NCBI RefSeq assembly: GCF_014852005.1
Contig: NZ_JACVAU010000001.1
Coordinates: 828,001 to 892,000 of the forward strand
Reading direction: 5' to 3'
DNA: 64,000 bases
From: Pseudoxanthomonas sp. PXM03
Lineage (GTDB): Bacteria > Pseudomonadota > Gammaproteobacteria > Xanthomonadales > Xanthomonadaceae
Both the position numbers and the translations under genes were made by a program. Below, in pieces: positions 44,364 through 53,040 of this stretch (the stretch's first letter is position 1; the number at the start of each line of letters is the position of its first letter). The notes beneath the pieces were generated by a model. The model was not told the DNA's origin. It was given only the letters and a program-made list of their open reading frames with translations, and made no database searches.

Positions 44364-44812
44364 GCGAGGTACGTATCGCAGAGGCCGCGCCGTCGGACGT
44401 CACGGCCTGGGTCGCATTGCGCGCCGGACTGTGGCCGGATGCCGATGCTGCGGAACTGCATGAAGAGGCCAGGGTCTGGGACGCCACGCGCGGCATTGCA
44501 TTGCTGGCCTTCGACGGGGAAGGCCATGCCATCGGTCTGGCCGAAGCCAGTCTGCGGCACGACTACGTCAACGGTACCGACGGCTCACCGGTCGGTTTCC
44601 TGGAGGGCTGGTATGTCGACCCAGCCTGGCGCGGACGTGGCGTGGGGCGTGCGCTGATTGCGCAGGTGGAAGCCTGGACGCGTGCACGCGGCTGCGTCGA
44701 GTTGGCGTCGGATGCGTTGCTCGACAACACCGCCAGCCATGCGGCGCATGCGGCCTGCGGCTTCGAGGAGACCGAGCGCGTGGTGTATTTCCGCAAGCGG
44801 CTGGTCGACTGA
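44360..44812 (+). CDS. GNAT family acetyltransferase (AAC(6')-like)
   Basis: A 150-residue protein if started at the TTG that overlaps the pdxH stop (TTGA); an ATG at 44336 would add eight residues and overlap pdxH by 28 bases. The N-acetyltransferase fold is clear: [19 protein letters not shown] in the acceptor-binding helix region, [20 protein letters not shown] with the acetyl-CoA pyrophosphate loop (RGRGVG), and [21 protein letters not shown] at the end. The pattern is of the aminoglycoside 6'-N-acetyltransferase type, but chromosomal copies often have other natural substrates. Resistance is not implied by sequence alone. Confidence 0.87.
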   Translation: MSEVRIAEAAPSDVTAWVALRAGLWPDADAAELHEEARVWDATRGIALLAFDGEGHAIGLAEASLRHDYVNGTDGSPVGFLEGWYVDPAWRGRGVGRALIAQVEAWTRARGCVELASDALLDNTASHAAHAACGFEETERVVYFRKRLVD

Positions 44813-44815
44813 ACC

Positions 44816-45610
44816 ATGGGCCCGCAACGCATCGTCTGCCTCACCGAGGAGCCCACCGAGACACTGTATGCGCTGGGCGAGCAGGACCGCATCGTCGGCA
44901 TCAGCGGGTTCACCGTGCGGCCGCCGCAGGCGCGCGGGGAGAAGCCGAAGGTCAGCGCGTTCACCAGCGCGAAGGTCGGCGAGATCCTGAAGCTGCAGCC
45001 GGATCTCGCGATCGGTTTCTCCGACATCCAGGCCGATATCGCCGCCGAACTCGTGCGCCATGGTGTGGAGGTCTGGATCAGCAATCACCGCAGCGTGGAC
45101 GGCATCGTCGACTACGTCAGGCGGCTCGGCGCACTGGTCGGTGCCGCCGCTCGCGCCAACGAGTACGCCGATGCGCTGCAGCGCGGACTGGATGACGTGC
45201 GTGCACAGGCGGCGCGCCTGCCGCGCCGGCCGGCGGTCTACTTCGAGGAGTGGGACGAACCGCAGATCACCGGCATCCGCTGGGTGTCGGAACTGATCGG
45301 CATCGCGGGTGGCGATGACGTGTTTCCCGAGATGGCGCGCGAGCCGCTGGCGAAGCAGCGCATCCTCGCCGACGGCAGCGAGGTCGTGCGGCGTGCGCCG
45401 GATATCATCCTCGGCTCGTGGTGCGGCAAGAAGTTCCGCCCCGACAAGGTCGCGCAACGGCCGGGTTGGGATGCCATTCCCGCCGTGCGCAACGGCGAAC
45501 TCCACGAGATCAAGTCGCCGTTGATCCTGCAGCCGGGTCCGGCGGCGCTGACGGATGGCGTGCGTGCGATCGCGGCGATCGTGCAGGGGTGGGCGGCGCG
45601 GCGGGCGTGA
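44816..45610 (+). CDS. Cobalamin-binding (BtuF-like) periplasmic-binding-fold protein without signal peptide
   Basis: A 264-residue protein of the TroA/BtuF superfamily: RIVCLTEEPTETLYALGEQDRIVG at the start, KLQPDLAIGFSDIQADIAAELVRHG, a long connecting helix, then GIRWVSELIGIAGGDDVFPE and RRAPDIILGSW. This family binds corrinoids or iron chelates. There is no signal peptide at the N terminus (MGPQRIVCL), and no permease or ATPase gene nearby, so it may act in the cytosol. Follows the GNAT gene by three bases and is likely co-transcribed with pdxH. Confidence 0.8.
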   Translation: MGPQRIVCLTEEPTETLYALGEQDRIVGISGFTVRPPQARGEKPKVSAFTSAKVGEILKLQPDLAIGFSDIQADIAAELVRHGVEVWISNHRSVDGIVDYVRRLGALVGAAARANEYADALQRGLDDVRAQAARLPRRPAVYFEEWDEPQITGIRWVSELIGIAGGDDVFPEMAREPLAKQRILADGSEVVRRAPDIILGSWCGKKFRPDKVAQRPGWDAIPAVRNGELHEIKSPLILQPGPAALTDGVRAIAAIVQGWAARRA

Positions 45611-45624
45611 GGCTGGTGTCCGTT

Positions 45625-45750
45625 GTAGGAGCGACGTAAGTCGCGACCGCGGACTGGACGTCGCGAGACGGAATGGGACGTTCGCGATCCTCACGTTCGC
45701 CATGGGTCGATGTCACGGATGGCGTGCGGTCGCGACTTACGTCGCTCCTG
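45625..45750. repeat. Inverted pair of GTAGGAGCGAC palindromes (REP-like)
   Basis: GTAGGAGCGACGTAAGTCGC (45625-45644) with GACCGCGG after it, and the reverse copy GCGGTCGCGACTTACGTCGC at 45726-45745. Same family and same head-to-head layout as at 42.8 kb, again between convergent genes. The 158-base gap holds nothing else. Confidence 0.85.
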
Positions 45751-45768
45751 CATGGGACGAGCTGGCCG

Positions 45769-46221
45769 TCAGAAATTCCGCTGGAACTTCACCGTCTCGC
45801 GGCGGCCGCCGGTCGCCACCACGATCTCGAAACGGTAGGAATTGCGCGGCGAGACGCGGGCGGTGCCGATGTAGTCGGTGTAGCCGCCGGCCTCCACTTT
45901 GCGCAGGGTGATGGCCTGGCGTGCGCCGGACAGGTCGTGCGCAGTGACACTCACGTCGCCATCGGCATCGCTCTCTTCATTGCCCTTGACCTCGCGCAGG
46001 GCGACCAGCACCAGTGCAGCGCCCGCGTCGCGCGCGACGCCGTACTGCTTCGCCACGGGTTCGCTCAACGCCAGGGTCGGCAGGGCGTTGTAACGCACGC
46101 GCAGGTTGCCGAAATCGGCCTCGGCCGGCGTGGCTTGCACGAACTCCGCGGTGCGCGGGGCCTCGCCGCCGGAGCAGGCGGACAGCAGGACCAGGGCGAG
46201 CGGGGCGGCGAATCGTTTCAT
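45769..46221 (-). CDS. DUF4426 lipoprotein
   Basis: A 150-residue lipoprotein (MKRFAAPLALVLLSACSGG, lipidation at Cys16). Mature part RTAEFVQATPAEADFGNLRVRYN...FRFEIVVATGG matches DUF4426. The protein is beta-rich with conserved VRYNALPT. Genes of this family commonly follow proC, as here. An ATG at 46227 would add two residues. Function unknown; probably an inner- or outer-membrane-anchored periplasmic protein. Confidence 0.82.
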   Translation of the reverse strand: MKRFAAPLALVLLSACSGGEAPRTAEFVQATPAEADFGNLRVRYNALPTLALSEPVAKQYGVARDAGAALVLVALREVKGNEESDADGDVSVTAHDLSGARQAITLRKVEAGGYTDYIGTARVSPRNSYRFEIVVATGGRRETVKFQRNF

Positions 46222-46280
46222 GGGCATGGGGAATGTGGGCCTGGGTAGCGTACGACGTCGGGAAAGAGGCGGATGCAGGC

Positions 46281-47126
46281 TCAGTCGTTCGCCGCCGACA
46301 ACTCGCCACCACGCACGGTGGCGGCGTGCACGGCCTGCGCCACCAGCGCTTCGAAGCCGCCCGCCTGGAAGGTCTCGATGGCCGCCTGCGTGGTGCCATT
46401 GGGCGAAGTGACGCGGCGGCGCAGCTCGGCCGGGGTTTCACCGCTCTCGGTCAGCATGCGCGCCGCGCCCAGTACGGTCTGCAGTACCAGCGTACGTGCC
46501 GCCTCATCGCACAGGCCTTCCGCCTTCGCCGCCGTTTCCATCGCTTCGGCAAGCAGGAAGACATAGGCCGGCCCGCTTCCCGATACGCCGGTGACCGCAT
46601 CCATCGTGGCCTCCGCCTCGATCCACACCGTCGGCCCTGCTGCGGACAGCAGCAACTCGGCGCGCTGCCGGCCCGCCGCATCGACTTCGCTGCTGGCGTG
46701 CAGCCCGGTGACGCCGGCACCCAGCAGGGCGGGCGTGTTGGGCATGCTGCGGACCACGGGCACGCCGCCACCCAGCCAGCGCTGCATCTGCGTGGTCGTG
46801 ATGCCGGCCGCGATGGACACGGCGAGCGGGCGCTGCGACTGCGCCAGCGGTGCGAGGCCTTCGCATACCGCGCGCATCACCTGCGGCTTCACAGCGAACA
46901 ACCAGGTATCGGCACCGTAAGCGGCTTCGCCTGCTTCGCCGAAGACCTGCACGCCGAAATCCGCCGCCAGCGCGGCACGCAGGGGTTCCGCGGGTTCCGC
47001 CACGCGGATGCGTGAGGGATCCGCGCCGCGCTTGACCAGGCCGCCGATCAGGCTGCGCGCCATGTTGCCGCCGCCGATGAAGGCAAGCGGATGCGTCAAC
47101 AGAGGGGAAGTGTTCGAGCGGGTCAT
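46281..47126 (-). CDS. proC: Pyrroline-5-carboxylate reductase
   Basis: A 281-residue NAD(P)H enzyme making proline. Rossmann motif LAFIGGGNMARSLIGGL at residues about 13-29, LFAVKPQVM, SIAAGITT and the C-terminal signature TGVSGSGPAYVFLLAEAM with GETPAELRRRVTSPNGTT. Length and motifs are standard. Downstream of yggS, 40 bases apart. Confidence 0.96.
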   Translation of the reverse strand: MTRSNTSPLLTHPLAFIGGGNMARSLIGGLVKRGADPSRIRVAEPAEPLRAALAADFGVQVFGEAGEAAYGADTWLFAVKPQVMRAVCEGLAPLAQSQRPLAVSIAAGITTTQMQRWLGGGVPVVRSMPNTPALLGAGVTGLHASSEVDAAGRQRAELLLSAAGPTVWIEAEATMDAVTGVSGSGPAYVFLLAEAMETAAKAEGLCDEAARTLVLQTVLGAARMLTESGETPAELRRRVTSPNGTTQAAIETFQAGGFEALVAQAVHAATVRGGELSAAND

Positions 47127-47166
47127 GAGGTGGAGCCTCGTGGAAGCGACGGGGTGGAAGGCGGCA

Positions 47167-47856
47167 TCAAGCGGTTCGCGCCGGCCGCGCGCCGAACAGT
47201 GCGGTGCCGATACGGACCATCGTGGCGCCATGCGCGATGGCCTGTGCGAAGTCATCGCTCATGCCCATCGACAGGGTGTCGATGCCAGGGTGCCGCGACG
47301 CCAGCGCATCCTGCAGCGACTTCATGCGGCTGAATGCCGCCGCGCGTGAGGCCGGGTCCGGATGCGGGGCCGGAATCGCCATCAGTCCGCGCAGTCGCAG
47401 GCCCGGTGCGGCGGCGATGGCATCGGCCAGGGTCATCACCTCGTCGGGATGGCAGCCGTGCTTGCTCGCCTCATCGTCGATGTTCACCTGGATGAGCACG
47501 TTCAGCGGCGGGCGATCCGCAGGCCGATAGCGTGACAGGGCGCCGATCAATGTGTGACGGTCTACCGTTTGCACCCAGTCGAAGATGCGAGCGGCGATCT
47601 CGGCCTTGTTCGATTGCAGGTGGCCGATGAGATGCCATTCCAGCCCCATGCCGGCCAGTTCGCCGATCTTCGCCTGCGCCTCCTGCACGTAGTTCTCGCC
47701 GAAGGCGCGCTGCCCGGCACGGGCCAGTGCGGCCACGGCGGCGGCGGGGTGCAGCTTGGACACGGCCAGCAGATCGGGTACTGGCCGATGGGCGGCATCC
47801 GCTGCGTTTTCAAGACGTTGCAGGGTCTCGCTGAGAGCGTCGGCGAGCATGTTCAT
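47167..47856 (-). CDS. yggS: YggS/PLPBP family PLP-binding protein
   Basis: A 229-residue PLP-homeostasis protein without known catalysis. PLP lysine Lys34 in LLAVSKLHPAAAV, then FGENYVQEAQAKIGEL and WHLIGHLQSNKA, and the C-terminal SMGMSDDFAQAIAHGATMVRIGTALFG. Next to proC and beside pilT, an arrangement conserved in gammaproteobacteria. The ATG at 47854-47856 was used; 47850 would be an alternative. Divergent from pilT. Confidence 0.94.
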   Translation of the reverse strand: MNMLADALSETLQRLENAADAAHRPVPDLLAVSKLHPAAAVAALARAGQRAFGENYVQEAQAKIGELAGMGLEWHLIGHLQSNKAEIAARIFDWVQTVDRHTLIGALSRYRPADRPPLNVLIQVNIDDEASKHGCHPDEVMTLADAIAAAPGLRLRGLMAIPAPHPDPASRAAAFSRMKSLQDALASRHPGIDTLSMGMSDDFAQAIAHGATMVRIGTALFGARPARTA

Positions 47857-47863
47857 CCAACCA

Positions 47864-47891
47864 TTGGCGGAAACGGCAAGGGCGCTATACT
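47864..47891 (+). promoter_or_regulatory. Promoter of pilT
   Basis: TTGGCG (47864-47869), 16-base spacer, TATACT (47886-47891), 52 bases before the pilT ATG. A GGGGAAG ribosome site precedes the start. Confidence 0.6.
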
Positions 47892-47943
47892 GCCCTTCGG
47901 GGAAGTAACGTTCCAGTTCGCAGCAACTTGGGGAAGCAGCGTC

Positions 47944-48981
47944 ATGGATATCGCCGAACTCTTGGCGTTCTCGGTAAAGAACAAGGCATCGGACCTCCAC
48001 CTGTCAGCCGGCCTGCCGCCGATGATCCGCGTGGACGGCGACGTGCGCCGCATCAACATCCCGGCACTCGACCACAAGCAGGTGCACGCGCTGGTCTACG
48101 ACATCATGTCGGACAAGCAGCGGCGCGACTTCGAGGAATTCCTGGAAGTCGACTTCTCGTTCGAGATTCCGTCGCTGGCGCGCTTCCGCGTCAATGCGTT
48201 CAACCAGAACCGCGGTGCGGGTGCGGTATTCCGTACCATTCCCTCGGAAGTGCTGACCCTGGAAGACCTGGGTTGCCCGCCGCTGTTCCGCGAGCTGATC
48301 CAGCAGCCGCAGGGCCTGATCCTGGTCACCGGCCCGACCGGCTCGGGCAAGTCGACCACGCTGGCGGCGATGATCGACCACATCAACAAGAACGAATACG
48401 GCCACATCCTCAGCGTCGAGGATCCGATCGAGTTCGTGCACACCTCGCAGAAGTGCCTGATCAACCAGCGCGAAGTGCATCGCGACACGCATGGTTTCAA
48501 CGAGGCGCTGCGTTCGGCGTTGCGCGAAGACCCCGACTACATCCTGGTCGGCGAGTTGCGCGATCTGGAAACCATCCGCCTGGCGCTGACCGCCGCGGAA
48601 ACGGGTCACCTGGTGTTCGCCACCCTGCATACCAGTTCGGCGGCCAAGACCATCGACCGCATCATCGACGTGTTCCCCGCCGGCGAGAAGCCGATGGTGC
48701 GCTCGATGCTGTCCGAATCGTTGCGTGCGGTCATTTCGCAGGCGCTGCTGAAGAAGATCGGCGGTGGCCGTACCGCAGCCTGGGAAATCATGGTGGGCAC
48801 GCCGGCCATCCGCAACCTGATCCGCGAGGACAAGGTGGCGCAGATGTACTCGTCCATCCAGACCGGCCAGAACTACGGAATGATGACCCTGGACCAGCAT
48901 CTGCAGGATCTGGTGAAGCGCAGCCTCATCACCCGGCAGCAGGCCAAGGAATACGCGAAGGACAAGCGTCTGTTTGAGTAG
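47944..48981 (+). CDS. pilT: Type IV pilus twitching motility ATPase PilT
   Basis: A 345-residue hexameric retraction ATPase. Walker A GPTGSGKST at 130-138, Walker B region YILVGELRDLETI, His box GHLVFATLHT and the PilT-specific AIRNLIRE loop near the C terminus. An N-terminal PAS-like domain precedes. It drives pilus disassembly at the inner membrane for twitching motility. pilU follows after a palindrome-bearing gap of 97 bases. Confidence 0.98.
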   Translation: MDIAELLAFSVKNKASDLHLSAGLPPMIRVDGDVRRINIPALDHKQVHALVYDIMSDKQRRDFEEFLEVDFSFEIPSLARFRVNAFNQNRGAGAVFRTIPSEVLTLEDLGCPPLFRELIQQPQGLILVTGPTGSGKSTTLAAMIDHINKNEYGHILSVEDPIEFVHTSQKCLINQREVHRDTHGFNEALRSALREDPDYILVGELRDLETIRLALTAAETGHLVFATLHTSSAAKTIDRIIDVFPAGEKPMVRSMLSESLRAVISQALLKKIGGGRTAAWEIMVGTPAIRNLIREDKVAQMYSSIQTGQNYGMMTLDQHLQDLVKRSLITRQQAKEYAKDKRLFE

Positions 48982-48990
48982 CCGAGATTA

Positions 48991-49060
48991 GGGATTCGGG
49001 ATTGGGGATTCGCAAAAAGCTCGCGGTCCTTGCTCTGACGAATCCCCAATCCCGATCCCC
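48991..49060. repeat. Inverted repeat GGGATTCGGGATTGGGG between pilT and pilU
   Basis: GGGATTCGGGATTGGGGATT (48991-49010) is matched by CGAATCCCCAATCCCGATCC (49039-49058), about 20 paired bases with one break and a 26-base loop. The pattern is a GGGATT-type array copied in reverse. In the pilT-pilU transcript it would form a strong hairpin. Confidence 0.8.
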
Positions 49061-49078
49061 GAATCCCGGAGTTCCGCC

Positions 49079-50209
49079 ATGAGCACCATCGATTTCACCT
49101 CGTTCCTCAAGCTGATGGCGCACCAGAAGGCGTCGGACCTGTTCATCACGTCCGGCATGCCGCCATCCATCAAGGTGAACGGCAAGATCTCGCCGATCAC
49201 GCAGACGCCGCTGACATCGCAGCAGTCGCGCGACCTGGTGCTGAACGTGATGACGCCGTCGCAGCGCGAGGAGTTCGAAAAGACCCACGAGTGCAACTTC
49301 GCCATCGGCGTGGCTGGCGTGGGCCGCTTCCGTGTCAGCTGCTTCTACCAGCGCAACCAGGTGGGCATGGTGCTGCGCCGCATCGAGACGCGCATCCCGA
49401 CCATCGAAGAGCTGAACCTGCCGCCGGTCATCAAGACGCTGGCCATGACCAAGCGCGGCATCATCATCTTCGTCGGCGCCACCGGTACCGGCAAGTCCAC
49501 CTCGCTGGCGGCGATGATCGGCTACCGCAACCAGAATTCCACCGGCCACATCATCACCATCGAAGACCCCATCGAGTTCGTGCACAAGCACGAGGGCTGC
49601 ATCATCACGCAGCGTGAAGTGGGCATCGACACCGACAGCTGGGACGCGGCGCTGAAGAACACCCTGCGCCAGGCACCCGACGTGATCATGATCGGCGAGG
49701 TGCGCACGCGCGAAGGCATGGACCACGCCATCGCCTTCGCCGAAACCGGCCACCTGGTGCTGTGCACGCTGCACGCCAACAACGCCAACCAGGCGATGGA
49801 CCGCATCATCAACTTCTTCCCGGAAGACCGCCGCACCCAGCTGCTGATGGACCTGTCGCTGAACCTCAAGGGCGTGGTGGCGCAGCAGCTGATTCCCACC
49901 CCCGACGGCAAGGCGCGCCGCGTGGCGATGGAGATCCTGCTCGGCACGCCGCTGGTGCAGGACTACATCCGTGAAGGCGAGGTGCACAAGCTGAAGGAAG
50001 TGATGAAGGAATCCACCAACCTCGGCATGAAGACCTTCGACCAGGCCCTGTTCGAGCTGTACCAGGCCGGCGAGATCAGCTACGAGGACGCACTTCGCTT
50101 CGCCGATTCGCAGAACGAGGTGCGCCTGCGCATCAAGCTGGCCCAGGGCGGCGATGCCCGCACGCTGGCGCAGGGGCTGGACGGCGTGGAGATTGCGGAA
50201 GTCCGCTGA
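49079..50209 (+). CDS. pilU: Type IV pilus ATPase PilU
   Basis: A 376-residue PilT-dependent retraction ATPase. Walker A GATGTGKST at 133-141, DVIMIGEVRTREGMDHA (Walker B), GHLVLCTLHANNANQAM (His box). It has the longer C-terminal tail (about 30 residues, LAQGGDARTLAQGLDG) that separates PilU from PilT and lacks the exact AIRNLIRE loop. The gene ends in a clear terminator. Confidence 0.97.
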   Translation: MSTIDFTSFLKLMAHQKASDLFITSGMPPSIKVNGKISPITQTPLTSQQSRDLVLNVMTPSQREEFEKTHECNFAIGVAGVGRFRVSCFYQRNQVGMVLRRIETRIPTIEELNLPPVIKTLAMTKRGIIIFVGATGTGKSTSLAAMIGYRNQNSTGHIITIEDPIEFVHKHEGCIITQREVGIDTDSWDAALKNTLRQAPDVIMIGEVRTREGMDHAIAFAETGHLVLCTLHANNANQAMDRIINFFPEDRRTQLLMDLSLNLKGVVAQQLIPTPDGKARRVAMEILLGTPLVQDYIREGEVHKLKEVMKESTNLGMKTFDQALFELYQAGEISYEDALRFADSQNEVRLRIKLAQGGDARTLAQGLDGVEIAEVR

Positions 50210-50233
50210 TTCCGCGCAATACACGTCAAACGG

Positions 50234-50258
50234 AAGGGGCGGGCGACCGCCCCTTTTT
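50234..50258 (+). terminator. Rho-independent terminator of pilU
   Basis: AAGGGGCGG / CCGCCCCTT stem with a GCGA tetraloop followed by TTTTT, 24 bases past the stop. The best intrinsic terminator in the window. Confidence 0.9.
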
Positions 50259-50391
50259 CGTGGGCGGTTGCCTGCCTTCAAGGACCTCCGGCACCCGCAA
50301 ATGTTGACTTCCGGCACCTCATTGCACGACGGCTGGATCCGATGATGTGCGGGAACCGACGCGATGTCGGCCTCTCCAGGACCCTTGCCCC

Positions 50392-50901
50392 ATGACGCAG
50401 ATCCTCTCGCACACCCCCCTTTGGGTTTTCGGCCTGTTCTTCAGTCTGGTCTATTTGGGCTATGTCCAGAGCAGGGCGCGCCAGGTCTCCCGCAACCGGC
50501 TGATCTTGCTGCCTATCGCCATGCTGGCCTGGTCGCTGTACTCGGTGTGGTCAACCTTCGATGCCCACGTCACGGCGCTGCCTGCATGGACCTGCGGCTG
50601 GGGCGCCGTGGTGGCCATCGCCCTGGTGCGGGCACCGTCGCGCCGTGCGTCCTACGACGCATCGACGAAGCAGTTCACGGTGCCCGGCAGCTGGGTGCCG
50701 CTGGCGCTGATGATGGGCATCTTCTTCTTCAAGTACGCGGTGGCCGTGGTCAATGCCATGAAGCCGGGCATCATGGAGGCGACGACGGCCGTCATCGTGG
50801 TGGCCGGTACGTACGGACTCTTCAGTGGCCTGTTCATGGCGCGAGCGCTGCGTGTGTTGGGGGTGATGAAGCAGCTGCGCCTGGTGGAGCGGAACACCTG
50901 A
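50392..50901 (+). CDS. Membrane protein of the DUF6622 type
   Basis: A 169-residue inner-membrane protein with about five hydrophobic helices: LWVFGLFFSLVYLGYV, LILLPIAMLAWSLYSVW, CGWGAVVAIALV, WVPLALMMGIFFFKYAVAVV and AVIVVAGTYGLFSGLFMA. The layout and start (MTQILSHTPLWVFGLF) fit DUF6622. Function unknown. ATG at 50392 preferred; the upstream in-frame extension is not membrane-like. Single gene. Confidence 0.8.
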   Translation: MTQILSHTPLWVFGLFFSLVYLGYVQSRARQVSRNRLILLPIAMLAWSLYSVWSTFDAHVTALPAWTCGWGAVVAIALVRAPSRRASYDASTKQFTVPGSWVPLALMMGIFFFKYAVAVVNAMKPGIMEATTAVIVVAGTYGLFSGLFMARALRVLGVMKQLRLVERNT

Positions 50902-50911
50902 CGGCGAACGG

Positions 50912-50950
50912 GTAGGATGGGGTGGGCGGCCCTTCGCTCACCCCTCATGC
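50912..50950. repeat. GTAGGATGGGG-type palindrome, partly degenerate
   Basis: GTAGGATGGGGTGGGCG followed by CGCTCACCCCTCATGC, pairing imperfectly. Related in its left arm to the element at 51387-51423. Confidence 0.5.
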
Positions 50951-50996
50951 GAGCACCAGGCTCGCGCCACGCATGATCCATGCAGGTGTCGTCCAG

Positions 50997-51377
50997 ATGG
51001 AAGTACCTTCACCCGAAGACGTTGCGTCGCGCTGGATCGAGAAGTGGAACGTCGATGTGCGTGAGCACACGGGGGAATCTGACGGCTACGATCTGGACGT
51101 TGAACTCCCGTTCCAACATCCGAGACTTTGCCTGGACGCTATCCTGCTCGTCCTGCCCCGCATCCCTTCTGATTCTGCGGACAGGCATTTCCAAGTCCTG
51201 GCCGCCGGCCCGCTGGAAGACCTGCTGGTGCATCACGGCCAGGCCATGATCGACGAGATCGATGTTCTGGCGCGACGCAGTCCGTCGTTCCGAATGCTGT
51301 TGAATGGTGTCTGGACCTCGCGGATCGATTCGGCCGTCGTCGAGCGGCTGGCCAAGTACCGGAGCGCGCAATGGTGA
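50997..51377 (+). CDS. DUF6869-like protein
   Basis: A 126-residue soluble protein: SPEDVASRWIEKWN at the start, ILLVLPRIPSDSADRHFQVLAAGPLEDLLVHHG in the middle (split for reading as VLAAGPLEDLLVHHG), and SPSFRMLLNGVW at the end. The pattern of an all-helical small domain with GPLEDLL and a late GVW is DUF6869-like; identity is from memory. ATG at 50997 chosen, with 50973 as alternative. Unknown role. Flanked on both sides by GTAGGATGGG-type palindromes. Confidence 0.62.
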   Translation: MEVPSPEDVASRWIEKWNVDVREHTGESDGYDLDVELPFQHPRLCLDAILLVLPRIPSDSADRHFQVLAAGPLEDLLVHHGQAMIDEIDVLARRSPSFRMLLNGVWTSRIDSAVVERLAKYRSAQW

Positions 51378-51386
51378 AGGCAATGC

Positions 51387-51423
51387 GTAGGATGGGTTGA
51401 GCCGAAGGCGATACCCATCCTAC
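51387..51423. repeat. GTAGGATGGGT palindrome
   Basis: Perfect 11-base stem GTAGGATGGGT / ACCCATCCTAC with a 15-base loop, between convergent genes. It may also serve as a transcription stop for either side. Confidence 0.8.
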
Positions 51424-51431
51424 AGAGGACT

Positions 51432-52958
51432 TCAGCCCTTCATGCTGCCCGTATCCAACCACCGCTGGTGCCACGACAGCGCTTCCGGCAGCAGGTGCGG
51501 GGTGTGCTTGCCGTAGCTGTGGTGCAGGGCGCGGTCGAAGTAGTCCTGCAGCGCGTCGCGGTAGTCGGGGTGTGCGCAGTTGGCGATCAGCAGGCGGGCG
51601 CGTTGCTTGGGCGTAAGGCCGCGCAGGTCGGCGAGGCCCTGTTCGGTGACGATCACCGAAACGTCGTGCTCGGTGTGGTCCACGTGGCTGACCATCGGCA
51701 CCAGCGCGGAGATGCTGCCGCCCTTGGCGGTGCTCGGGCTGAGGAACACCGACATGAAGCCGTTGCGGGCGAAGTCGCCCGAGCCGCCGATGCCGTTCTG
51801 GATGCGGCTGCCCATCACGTGGGTGGAGTTGACGTTGCCGTACAGGTCGGCTTCGATCATGCCGTTCATGCCGATGCAGCCCAGCCGCCGTACCAGCTCG
51901 GGATGGTTGGACATCTCCTGCGTGCGCATGATGATGCGCTCGCGGTAGAACGCGATGTCGCGCTTGAACGCTTCGTTGGCTTCCGGGCTCAGCGCGAAGC
52001 CGGTGCATGACGCGACGTCCAGCACGCCTTCGCGCAACAGGTCGAGCATGCCGTCCTGGATCACCTCGGTGAATGCGGTCAGGCCGCGGAAGCCGCTCTT
52101 CGCCAGTCCCGCCAGCACGGCATTGGGAATGTTGCCCACGCCGGACTGCAGCGGCAGCAGGTTCGGCGGCAGGCGGCCGAGCGCGACCTCGTGCTTGAGG
52201 AAGTCGATCAGGTGTCCGGCGATGCGCTCGCTGGTGGCGTCGATGGGTGTGAACGGACTGTTGCGGTCGGGTCCGTGCGTACGCACGACGGCAACGATCC
52301 TGTCCGGGTCGCAGCGCAGGGCGGTATCGCCGATGCGGTCCTGCACGTGTTCCAGCGGGATCGGCTTGCGGTGCGGCGGCAGGGCCGTGCCGTAGTAGAT
52401 GTCGTGCATGCCGTCGACATCGGCAGGCTGCCAGTCGTTGACCTCGATGATCACCTTCTTGGCCAGGTCCAGCCAGGTCTTGTTGTTGCCCACCGAGGTC
52501 GACGGCACCAGCGTGCCGTCCTCGCGGATCGCCGAGACCTCGATCACCGCCGTGTCGATGGGACCGTAGAAGCCGAACCACACATGCTGGGCGACATGGC
52601 TCAGGTGGATGTCGATGTAGTCCAGCGTGCCGTCGTTGATCCGCTTGCGTGCGTCCGGGTCGCTCTGGAACGGCATGCGCAGGGCGATAGCGTCGGCCTT
52701 GGCGAGGGCCCCGTCGAGTTCGGGCGCGGTCGAGGCGCCCGTCATCAGCTTGATCTGGAACGGCAGTCCGTCCGCATGGGCCTGTTCGATCTGCGCTGCA
52801 AGTGCGAGCGGCACCGCCTTGGGGTAGCCGGAGCCGGTGAAGCCGCTCATGGCGACCGTCTCGCCGGGCTTTATCAGGGCGGCCGCTTGTTCGGCACTGA
52901 CCACGCGGTCGCGCAGGCCGGCGTGGCGGATACGGTCTTCCTGCATCGGATTAGGCAT
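51432..52958 (-). CDS. Acetyl-CoA hydrolase/transferase family CoA-transferase
   Basis: A 508-residue class I CoA-transferase of the succinyl-CoA:acetate type. Motifs: TVAMSGFTGSGYPKAVP, SVGNNKTWLD, SGVGNIPNAVLAGL, GLTAFTEVIQDG with the catalytic glutamate, and YGNVNSTHVMGSRIQNG then GGSGDFARNGFMSVFLSPS. The length equals AarC/Cat1 homologues (about 505). It would exchange CoA between acetate and succinyl- or propionyl-CoA. The start is between two ATGs (52958 or 52946). Single gene. Confidence 0.92.
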   Translation of the reverse strand: MPNPMQEDRIRHAGLRDRVVSAEQAAALIKPGETVAMSGFTGSGYPKAVPLALAAQIEQAHADGLPFQIKLMTGASTAPELDGALAKADAIALRMPFQSDPDARKRINDGTLDYIDIHLSHVAQHVWFGFYGPIDTAVIEVSAIREDGTLVPSTSVGNNKTWLDLAKKVIIEVNDWQPADVDGMHDIYYGTALPPHRKPIPLEHVQDRIGDTALRCDPDRIVAVVRTHGPDRNSPFTPIDATSERIAGHLIDFLKHEVALGRLPPNLLPLQSGVGNIPNAVLAGLAKSGFRGLTAFTEVIQDGMLDLLREGVLDVASCTGFALSPEANEAFKRDIAFYRERIIMRTQEMSNHPELVRRLGCIGMNGMIEADLYGNVNSTHVMGSRIQNGIGGSGDFARNGFMSVFLSPSTAKGGSISALVPMVSHVDHTEHDVSVIVTEQGLADLRGLTPKQRARLLIANCAHPDYRDALQDYFDRALHHSYGKHTPHLLPEALSWHQRWLDTGSMKG

Positions 52959-53040
52959 CGAAGGAGCGAAACGCTGATTATCGCCGTGAGGCAGTGCGTC
53001 GCAGGATACGACCTTCGTGGAACGCACGTGTTGCGCGGAA

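Noticed and set aside
44360..44812. Dedicated antibiotic-resistance gene
   Set aside because: The GNAT is AAC(6')-like in sequence, but it lies in a chromosomal run with pdxH without mobile elements, so a resistance call is not supported.
48985..49075. CRISPR-like reading of the GGGATT repeats
   Set aside because: The units are short, adjacent and inverted around one loop, with no spacers and no cas gene.
48929..50317. Minus-strand open frame of 462 codons
   Set aside because: Antisense of pilU with its terminator inside the frame; no signal or domain.
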